Shown here: positions 55,920-64,000 of the stretch, one piece after another
Layout of the letters: every line of letters starts with the position of its first letter
Numbering within the stretch: the first letter of the stretch is position 1
Origin: Anagrus nilaparvatae
Taxonomy: Eukaryota > Arthropoda > Insecta > Hymenoptera > Mymaridae
NCBI GenBank assembly: GCA_022575985.1
Contig: JAKSXM010000285.1
Coordinates: 186,001 to 250,000 of the forward strand
Length of the DNA stretch: 64,000 nt
Direction of reading: 5' to 3'
Notes under the pieces: model-generated
The model's database searches: none
What the model saw: the letters and a program-made list of their open reading frames with translations, nothing else
Told to the model about the DNA's origin: nothing
Program-made: the position numbers and the translations under genes

Positions 55920-56560
55920 CAAAAACTTATAAGCGGTTTGTGTAAACACCAAAATTCATGAAACATGTTTACTTACTTTAATGCATCAATATTACGCAAC
56001 ATTACAATTTTCTATTTATATAATTTGTAATTTTTCATCTTTACTAGATGTGAAGATTAAAAACCTAAACTATTCTGATTCCCTAAACGGGTATATTCTA
56101 GGTCTATAATTCGAAAATATTATAAGCCCCTTAACCTGAATTATATTACAAGTCCCTTAAATCAGACAATTTTGTCACCCCCTCTTGATTTTCAGATTTC
56201 CAGGGTACCCCCTCCCTATAAACATGTTCCATATTAAATATGTATGGAAATTACAGACGCTACCGTAGACTGCACCTAATAATCTCTGGATAAAACGTCA
56301 TAATATGCACATGAATTTTTACCATGGATTAATGACTACTTAACTTTTAAAAAAATTCTAGCTTTCTAGTACCAACAGACTCAAATTGTCCTAAGCGCCT
56401 AAATCCAGACTATTTAGGTCCCTAAACTCAAATTATTCTAAGTCCCCAAATCAAAATTATTCCAAGTTTTTAAAGCTAGATTATTCTAAGCCTCTATAGC
56501 TATTATCAGGCATTCTGGGTTACTTCTCCCCATAAAAATGTTTTATCTCAATTAAATTAA
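55920..56560 (+). repeat. CTAAGTCC-type interspersed repeat, copy 3 and decayed relative
   Basis: Starts ATAAGCGGTTTGTGTAAACA, includes CATGAAACATGTTTAC and CCTAAACTATTCTGATTCCC. A second block from about 56370 repeats TATTCTAAGTCC-like words. More diverged than the other copies. Confidence 0.5.
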
Positions 56561-57780
56561 AATGGGTTGACTGTTTTTAGACTAAACATCCACCAGAATA
56601 ACTGGACACTGTAATAATTTTCTTTGCTTGCTTAAAAGTATTTATAATACCTAACTATTCATTAGGTATAGCTTTTAATTACTTCTTAACTGAAATGTAC
56701 CTATTTTTAGCTTATTATACTAAACATTCATCTATAAATAATAAATTTCAAATTATATTGATACACGGATCTAGAATTTTGTTTTCATCATGGTATTTAA
56801 AAGAAAAATCGAATACTATGAAGAGAACGAGTATCCAAGCTGTACTTTACATGGGTTTTCTGCGATTTTCCTTATGTTTCAGACATTAAGAATGTTCCGG
56901 TGAATACGAGTACAGTTTAACATCTTAAGTCGGGCGCAGCCGCAAAAAAAAATTTAATTAATTAATATTTTCTTCTTAACGTTCTATAAAAATTTATGAA
57001 ATTTAATTATTAATATTTATTCTCTATATTTAATTGTCAATAATTTTATATAAACGTGGAGAAAAAAAAGACTATTAATTGACTAAACTTTTTAAAAGTT
57101 TTTGTGTCAAATGCGATTACTGTCAGGGCTACGACCCTCAGGTCTGTACAAACCTTTCTGCACTAGGCAAAAATAAATTTTGTATATTATACGTATTGCA
57201 CGATAATTCACATAATTTTCAAAGTTTTTCAACGATTATTTTATTTATTATTCAAGGTTTTTGTGAATTAATTTTATATTATATAAATAAGTTTTTATTG
57301 ATCTGAAAATTATGCAAATTAAAATTATATCAACGAATGTACATTAAACTCAATAAAACTAATGCAATATTAAGTTTATAAAAATTTATTATTAATTATA
57401 ATTCATACAATCCTAAACTCGAAATAACAGTTAATTTATCTATGGTTTGGTATCGGGGTTGCTTACTCATGATTTACGCGTCCTCTGTAATAAATTTCGA
57501 TAAATTTTTAATAGAGTTTTCGAATAATTGACTATTATATACTGATACGTGTTTAAAGGCATCCGAAAATTCCACGAGAATGTGAAATATTCGTATCTTT
57601 AAAATTTTTAATGTAATTTGCCTCTTTGACTACAGTAATAATATGTGTTTAATTTCAAATAAATATTTTGATCTGATCAGTTTCAGAACTTGCATAATAG
57701 AATAATGCGCTGATCCGATAATGTATCTACGCTTATAACGTCTTTTCCGGAAGATATTTTCGGAACACCCTTAAATTTGC
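56561..57780. other. No gene seen
   Basis: Two short frames near 56695 and 57079 lack recognisable motifs; the second has several Cys but starts with TTG-type context and no conserved neighbours. I see no repeat family or gene here. Confidence 0.4.
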
Positions 57781-57815
57781 AAAAATACTACCCCCAAAAT
57801 AGTATATTTTTATCC

Positions 57816-57920
57816 ATGGCCACAAAAGTAAAGAATGGCCCAAATCGCACGTAAATTACCTTCCGAGGCGAAGCCGAGGATGGTAAACTGCGATTTGGGG
57901 CATCCTTTTTTTGTGGCCAA
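57816..57920. repeat. Hairpin with GGCGAAGCC loop region
   Basis: TGGCCACAAAA ... CCCAAATCGCA on the left is matched by TGCGATTTGGGG ... TTTTTGTGGCCA on the right. The centre is CCGAGGCGAAGCCGAGGA. It is probably a small fold-back element. Confidence 0.6.
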
Positions 57921-58079
57921 GGACAAAACATAATTTTTCTTGCTCAGTGTCGAGAAAATGCGTTTTTTCCAATAGAGCAGCGGCCAGAAAACACGCACTT
58001 TCTGGACACTAACAAGAAAAGATGTTTTTTTGATATATATTACAGCTGAGTTTCTAGATTTAGCTAAGAATTGGTCTAA

Positions 58080-58470
58080 AAGGGTTTTTTGGGTCGCTGA
58101 TCAAGAATTTGGGGGAATTTTTCATGAATAATTAATATTTCACCCTTAAATTAGCAAAAACAACCCCTAAAAGGTGTGGATTTATAGAAGACACTCCTTT
58201 TAAGGGTTGTTTTTGCTAATTTAAGGATGAAATATTAATTATTCACAAAAAATTCCCGCATTCTGGACTAGCGATTAAAAAACCCGTATGGACTTAATTT
58301 GGTCGCTCAAAGTGCAAAATAGTAAAAACACCCCTATTAGGGGTTGCTTTTGCTAATTCAAGGGTGAAATATTAATTATTCATAAAAAATTACCTCAAAT
58401 TATTGATCAGTGACCCAAAAAACCCTCTTAGACCAATTCTTGGCTAAATCTACAAACTCAGTTTGCTAAT
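58080..58470. repeat. Inverted/tandem copies of a 'GGGTGAAATATTAATTATTC' repeat
   Basis: The word AATTAATATTTCACCCTTAA at 58130 returns inverted near 58220 and 58370, together with ACCCCTAAAAGG-like words. The unit is related to the array at 59760-60300. Confidence 0.55.
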
Positions 58471-58839
58471 ATATAAAAAAAGAATGTTCCGAAAACATCT
58501 CCCGGAAAAGATCCCGATTTTCGTAATCAGCGAACCAAAAAACATATAGTAGAGCAAACCTCATGATGGCCAGAGAAAATACACTCTAAACCACGATGAT
58601 TGGAGTAATTAACTTGTAATGCTACGAAAAAATCGAAAATATACGATTTTTTTTTGCGAATTTACGAAAAATAATTGTAAATATACAAGCGTTATTTTTC
58701 GTCGAAAAATGAACGGAGAAGCGTTTTAAAAACATAAAAAAATATTATAGAAATATTGTAACTATACAAAAATTATAACATCTTTTTTTGTAACTATGGT
58801 TTAAAAATTTAATTTTTTTTATAATTAATGCACCTACAA

Positions 58840-59216
58840 TAAGCACGGAGAATGAAAAAGATCTTTTTTTTTTGTTTTTTGTATTTTTTGGTGACAAAAG
58901 TTTTGAGACAAAAACATTTAAAAAATTATCTAATTTCAGCTATCGAATAAAAACGATATTTCAGATATTTGTACTTTCATGAAAAAAATGAGGCGTTGCA
59001 ACCAAATTAAAAAAAAAGTAGTTTGAGATTTTTTGATAAAAAAATTTTGGAAGAAAAAATTAGGTCTTATTACCATAATGGTTGTTGTAATATCACTGGT
59101 TACATTTTTTAAAAATGGTATTTTAGCTTCCTAGAATCTGAAAAACATGATTATATGTAAAAAAATTGAAAATCAAGATTATACCTATCACAAATATGGT
59201 TTCTCTATAAGGAACC
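58840..59216 (+). mobile_element. Satellite-bearing element, right end only
   Basis: Two ~155-bp units (markers near 58965) lead into GGTCTTATTACCATAATGG and a terminal GGTTTCTCTATAAGGAACC, a slightly decayed version of the right-end hairpin at 19053. Its left end is not visible. Confidence 0.6.
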
Positions 59217-59274
59217 AAAATATAAATAAAGAAAAGACAAGTTTTTAATTTTTATTTATTGTGTGTGTGTGTGC

Positions 59275-59544
59275 GTTGGACCAACGTATACTAATGTTTG
59301 TGATTGCTTATTAAACCCATTTGAAAACTCAATGATTGTAAACTGTTCATATAAAAATCTTACTGAAGTACCAAAACTTTTTAACACCAAGTATGTATCG
59401 AAAATTCAACTGCATTTACAATTCAAAAATATAACGGAATTTCCTGACATGAAAAAACGTGGATATGACAAAGTTGAACTTATCAACTTATCTTTCAATC
59501 AGATTAAAAGCTTTGATGAAAATGTTTTTAAATCTAATGTCAAG
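59275..59544 (+). CDS. Single exon of a Toll-like receptor ectodomain (partial)
   Basis: The frame encodes a cysteine-flanked LRR start: CDC, then IVNCSYKNLTEVP, LHLQFKNITEFP, GYDKVELINLSFNQI. This order is typical of the second LRR N-terminal cap and following repeats of insect Toll receptors, which bind Spaetzle-type cytokines. It ends at AAG|GTAATT, a good donor at 59544. The upstream side is a GT repeat with no clear acceptor, and I find no other Toll exon (no TM or TIR domain) in the window. Either the remaining exons lie across long introns beyond 64 kb, or this is a captured or dead exon. It starts about 60 nt after the end of a mobile element. Confidence 0.6.
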
Positions 59545-59759
59545 GTAATTTATAAATTATATTTCACATCATTATGGAGCACTGAATTTATCGAAATATT
59601 TTATGGGGAATCTAAAATTCTTGGGCTACTCGCTTCTTGATTTTCTGAAGCCAAATATGAAAACGCCAAAATATATTTAGAATTTAATTTCTTCTATAAT
59701 CCAGGAGATTCAGCATATTTTCTCGAAAATTGGCCAGTTTTTTGTCCATTTCTGGGCCA

Positions 59760-60300
59760 AAAATTAGAATTTAAACTTTTAGGGGTAGTTTTAGCTAATT
59801 TAAGGGTGAAGTATAAATAACTTATAAATCAAAATCAAAATTCATGATTTGCGAATCAAAAAACCTATATGGGCATATCCTGGACGCTTAAATTGCGAAA
59901 ATAACAAAATCATCCATTTTAAGGACAATTTAAAGGGTCAAATAGTAAAGATTTATGAGGAAGAAGTCGAAATTCTTGATAAGTGACCCAAAAACCGTAT
60001 ATGAACGTACTCTGAACGCTTAAAGTACAAAGTTAGCAAGAACACCCCTTTTAGGGGTAGTTTTAGCTATTTTAAGGGTGAAATAGTAATTATTTATGAA
60101 AAAGTAGTCGAAATTCTTGAATGGCGACCCAAAAACCTATATGGGCGTACTGGACGCTAAGGTTGCGAAAATAACAAAAACACCCTTTTCGGGGGTAGTT
60201 TTAGCTATTTTAAGGGTGAAATATTGATTATTTATAAAAAAGAAGTCCAAATTCTTGATCAGCGACCCAAAAAACTCGTATGGTGCAAATCTGAGCGCTC
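59760..60300 (+). repeat. ~135-bp tandem array
   Basis: About four imperfect units with the words TTTTAGGGGTAGTTTTAGCT, TTTAAGGGTGAAATA and GCGACCCAAAAACCTATATG. Similar words occur at 58080-58470 and near 25340. No coding. Confidence 0.65.
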
Positions 60301-60700
60301 AAAGTGCGGATATGTACAAAAAATAAGAGAATCGGCAAATTCTCTGGAAATTTGGCCAATTTTTGGTCTAAAATAAGGGTAGGGATGATGTTGAGGTTAA
60401 ATCTGATGAAAATTTCAATATTTGTGCCCCCGCTAACTCCTAGGTACACTTTATATGCCAAAAAATTAAATTTAAAGCAATAATTTAAAAGCGATTTAAA
60501 ATATTTGGTAAATTTTCTTAAAAATTGGCCAATTTTTTGGTCATAAATATGGGCAGTGATAAATCTGGGGTTAAATCCGGTGAAAATTTCAATTTTCGTG
60601 ATCCCACAAACCCCTAGAAACAGATTTTATGCCAAAAAACTAAATTTAAAGCAATAATTTAACAGCGATTTAAAAATTTGTGAGCGATTTAAATACTTTA
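60290..60700 (+). repeat. Dispersed repeat, copy of 24900-25135
   Basis: Follows the tandem array directly. The first 200 bp match 24900-25135; the remainder (about 60500-60690) repeats the same pattern once more in diverged form (TTTATGCCAAAAAACTAAAT). Confidence 0.65.
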
Positions 60701-60719
60701 AATACTTTAAATCGCGTTG

Positions 60720-61260
60720 TCAGCCCCTCGCTTATAGAAAAAAGCATACATGTAACATATACGGCTTCTGGACTATATTACATGCTACAAGTCTTTAAAA
60801 AAAAAGGTTTTTCACAATTTTTTAAACCAAGAAAAAAAATGACCTAGATATTCACGTTTAGAAAACTTATTTTATGTAACTTAATTTTATGGCCTGAAAT
60901 TTTATTTTCAAAGCAGCATTTTTTCCTTGGTAGATACTATTTTTGAGAAATAAACTGTGGTGTAGGCGCAAATTAAAAATTTAAGTTATGTAGGTAAATT
61001 TTTTTGTAAGCTACATCACTGCTATTTGATCTTCTCGAGAGAATATCACACAAAAAAGAATGTCGCCCATTTAAATTTTAAAGTAGACTTTTAAAAATAC
61101 CCTGCGGTAAAAATTAAAAACTTTTTCTATTTTTACCCTTGGATATTCTTAATATGTATTATAAAAATTTGCCAACTACCCTTTTTTCATTCCAATGGGC
61201 TTTCTGGGCCTAGAAACGCAGAGCTTCGTGCTATTAGATTCGTAAGATTAGGGTTCTTAG
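60720..61260. repeat. Dispersed repeat, inverted relative of 10620-11300
   Basis: Carries ACATATACGGCTTCTGGACT and TTCCAATGGGCTTTCTGGGC. It runs into an FB1-like block (61160-61700) with TCTATTGGTCTAATTTTTTT. No gene. Confidence 0.6.
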
Positions 61261-61700
61261 GGAATCTTAAAATATCGCGAACAAATTAATAAAGACACTT
61301 TCTATTGGTCTAATTTTTTTGTGTTAGTGTCACCTTTCAAGCCTCGTAATAAACCGTAATTTTTAATTACTAATTCTTTTATCGTTATACTTAATAAATT
61401 GAATCTCCATTTCAATCCCAAAATGAATAATTTTTAAATTTCTTCCAGAATTGCAAATTTCAATATTATATAGGTCTCAAAACTTCTTTAAAAGCTTAAT
61501 GTTTCCAAAAAATCTTTACTCGTCTCTTTGGCTTACCTCTTTTTCGCTCTTCGAAGACAGTGATCAAAATTTAATTTTTTTAAATAATCTTTAATTTGAC
61601 ACTGATTTTAAGTTATCATATCTCAAAAACGAGTAATAGAACAGAAATGAGTAAAAACTGTTTGGAAAATTGCAGCTGTTAGAAAATTTTTAACTATCCT

Positions 61701-62109
61701 TGTTAGTATGCAATATGAACATCTTACTTGAACGCAAGTATTTTTAAATTGAGAATATTTCCAAACTTAGTTAATTAATTAATTTTCCTTTTATTTTACA
61801 ATACTAAAATATTTTAAGCTACAGCATGTTTCTGGAATCCGAATTGAACATCCTTTGATTTCCTTAGACTCTTTACAGAATCTGAAAACTCTATAAATAG
61901 CGTTGTTAGATTTATTGTCGATATTGTACACAGTATGATGTAGATAATTTATTTCACTAGCTATATTTTGACCATGTCATAAGGGAAAAAATGTAGGTTT
62001 TAACATGTTAATAAATTAACTAATGCACGCAAATGAATTTTCATACGCTGTCACAATAATTACTACTTTCTAAACTCAAGCGATCAATGTCTTCGCTTTT
62101 AACGAAAAA
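61701..62109. other. No feature seen
   Basis: AT-rich, with no gene-length frame and no repeat partner that I noticed. Confidence 0.4.
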
Positions 62110-62600
62110 TTATGGGTTGGACAATGAAAAAAAAATATAGAAATTTTACTTTATTTCCCGCGGAATCCAAATTTTTGGTCAGATTTTTGATTGGTCACAA
62201 GAAAAAATTTAAGCCTGGTTACAAGATTTTTCACTGATAGGCATTTGAGTAATCGACTTTTAAAATAGACAGCGTATTTTAGCGGTGCGATTTTTCTCGC
62301 GCATGTGCTACTCAAAAAAAATTGTTGATCTCGGAATCGGTCAGCCAGGGAAATTTCCTATCCGGACCTAAGAGAAAAAAATTTTTCGTGTTAATGATAG
62401 TTTTTAACAGAAAAAATAAGAAAAATTATCTTTCATTTTTCTTACTTTTTTTGTAAAAGTCCAAAACACAAAAATGACTGCCAAAAATCGAGATTTCGCT
62501 CTGGAAGGCTAAAAATTGGGCTGTTGACTTATTTTTGGTAGTACTTTCAGAAAAAAAAACTTTGGGGCAGTTTTAAAAACCCGACCATACAAGTCGTATA
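62110..62600 (+). repeat. FB4 family fragment, copy 3
   Basis: Shares CGCGGAATCCAAATTTTTGG, TTTCTCGCGCATGTGC and CAGCCAGGGAAATTTCCTAT with 33950-34490 and 50985-51545. The interior word AAGCCTGGTTA is shared only with 33950. Confidence 0.65.
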
Positions 62601-62779
62601 CGCTTCATTTAAATCTTCCTCGCAATCTTCCCAAATAAGATTTAAAAAAATAATTTTAATTTTTTTTTTATTAAAAAATGTTAAATGTTGTGAATATTTT
62701 ATTCTATACATGTATAATTAAATTTAATTGTCGTCTATGACGATTTATCTAATTTATGCTGAGTAAAGCTGAGGATACT

Positions 62780-63080
62780 TGAAACTTATAACTGGTTTAT
62801 GTGTTATCACAACCAACGCAAAGAGCTTGGCCAATGTTGGCTTATAAAAATTTAAACTTGTACTCCTTATTATTATAAGTCCTAAAAGCGAATTTATAAT
62901 AAGTCCCTGAATTCAAATTATCAATCCACAAACCTAAAGTATGCTAAGTCACTGAATCAAAATTATTGAGCCCATTTGATCCCCCAACCTGAAAACGTCC
63001 ATTTCCCCCCCCCCCCCACCTTCTTAAATTTAGAACCTTTTTCAATTAACCCACCCTATGAACATATCCCTTGTTAAAAA
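62780..63080 (+). repeat. CTAAGTCC-type interspersed repeat, copy 4
   Basis: Starts ACTTATAACTGGTTTATGTG, has TTATAAGTCC and GCTAAGTCACTGAATC words and ends in a C run (63006-63017) and CACCTTC. Diverged from copy 2. Confidence 0.55.
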
Positions 63081-64000
63081 TTTTTTGTTTTAACGACAAT
63101 TTTTTATTTAAAAACCAAACTCGAAAAATTTAGAAAAATCGAGAAAATTAAATATTAGGATTATCTAATTTTTCATATTTTTACCTGTATCACTTATGAT
63201 TTAGCCTGGTTTCAGCCAGAAAATTATATATATGAGAAAATTTGGAAAATTCTAGGAAAATTCCAGAAACTAGGAAAATCTTAATTGCGACTTTAGTTGG
63301 TTTTGTATATTTTTGTCTGGTTTTAATTTTGCTTTGTTTTTTTTTTTATCCAGAAAATGATTTTCAAATTTCAAAAACTCAGAAAATTTAAGATGGAATA
63401 AAGTTCCCATAATTTTTCAAACACCGGATAAAATTTCAAAGATCAAGCCATTTAGTTTCCAATTTTTTAATTTTCTAGAATTTTCCAATTTTCAAGTTTA
63501 TTTAAATTATTTTCTGATAAAAAGCATAAAAAAAAATCAATAAAAACTGAATAAAATCCATGATAAACATCAAAAATTAAGAGATCCCTAAATTTATTTT
63601 TCCTAGAATTTTCCAATTTTTCTAACGTATGTAAAGAATTTTCTTTCTGCAACCAGGTGAACCATAAAGCACTGTTAATTATTATTATTATAATTTTATT
63701 TGTGTGCGGTTCAAATAAAATGTTAGAGGACAAAATCCGATTCTACGGAAAGTTTCTTATGGCTCCTTCTCGGGTTCTTTGATGGAAAAAATTTTGTGTA
63801 GAAAAGTAAGCTTTTCGAAAAAAAAATAAGAAAAATGAGCTTTTTTGCCAAAAATAACCAGAAAATTAAAATGTCTGTAAAAACTAGAAAATTGAACCAA
63901 AAAACCTAAAAAGTAGAGAAAGAAATTATTTTTAGTTGCACTTTCGAACAAAAACACTTTGCTATAATCTTTGAGGATCTATCAAACAGTTTGAAAATAT
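63081..64000. other. AT-rich end of window, no gene seen
   Basis: Contains many short AGAAAATT, TTCTAGGAAAATTCC and inverted TTTTCCTAGAATTTTCC words, so local self-similarity is high. Short minus-strand frames are low-complexity. No recognisable gene. Confidence 0.4.

Noticed and set aside
59760..60300. Regular repeats that might suggest a CRISPR-like array
   Set aside because: The ~135-bp units are imperfect throughout with no unique spacers, and the genome is eukaryotic.
1..64000. tRNA and rRNA genes
   Set aside because: No GGTTCGA-type B box with a matching clover-leaf and no rRNA-like sequence was seen.

Overview
This window is AT-rich nuclear DNA of an animal, almost certainly an insect. 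The diagnostic gene is a complete five-exon insect odorant receptor at 53414-55697, a family restricted to insects. Splice sites are short and eukaryotic, and a single exon of a Toll-like LRR receptor lies at 59275-59544. The order cannot be fixed from sequence alone; there is no prokaryotic operon, CRISPR array or tRNA gene that I can see.

Most of the window is mobile and repetitive DNA. (1) 0-7.3 kb: fold-back repeats, then the first copy (A) of an intronless-looking orphan gene of about 185 codons, followed by about 3.7 kb of shared flank. (2) 7.3-15.2 kb: TIR and fold-back elements plus inverted pieces of sequence that recurs at 22.8-24.9 kb. (3) 15.2-24.9 kb: orphan gene copies B and C. 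The flank of B is interrupted by a 2.2-kb mobile element built from four repeats of a three-part, roughly 155-bp satellite (A-B-C order). (4) 24.9-27.9 kb: no gene, simple repeats. (5) 27885-32841: a structurally complete DIRS-type tyrosine-recombinase retrotransposon on the minus strand, with inverted terminal repeats, an internal complementary region, Gag (with a predicted intron), RT/RNase H and tyrosine recombinase, all open. (6) 35.1-44.85 kb: a near-palindrome with arms of about 4.5 kb and a 37-nt spacer, embedded in the same satellite. (7) 46923-49408: a probable non-autonomous Helitron with exact 960-bp and 285-bp tandem duplications. (8) 49.9-52.7 kb: a cluster of fold-back elements. 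(9) 53.4-55.8 kb: the odorant receptor, carrying one TTAA-flanked MITE and one GC-rich hairpin in its introns. (10) 56-64 kb: degenerate repeats around the Toll-like exon.

The functional host content is therefore small: one odorant receptor, one Toll-like exon whose partners are not in the window, and the three-copy orphan family. The DIRS element is the only apparently autonomous mobile element. All similarities between regions were judged by eye; no alignment or database search was run.
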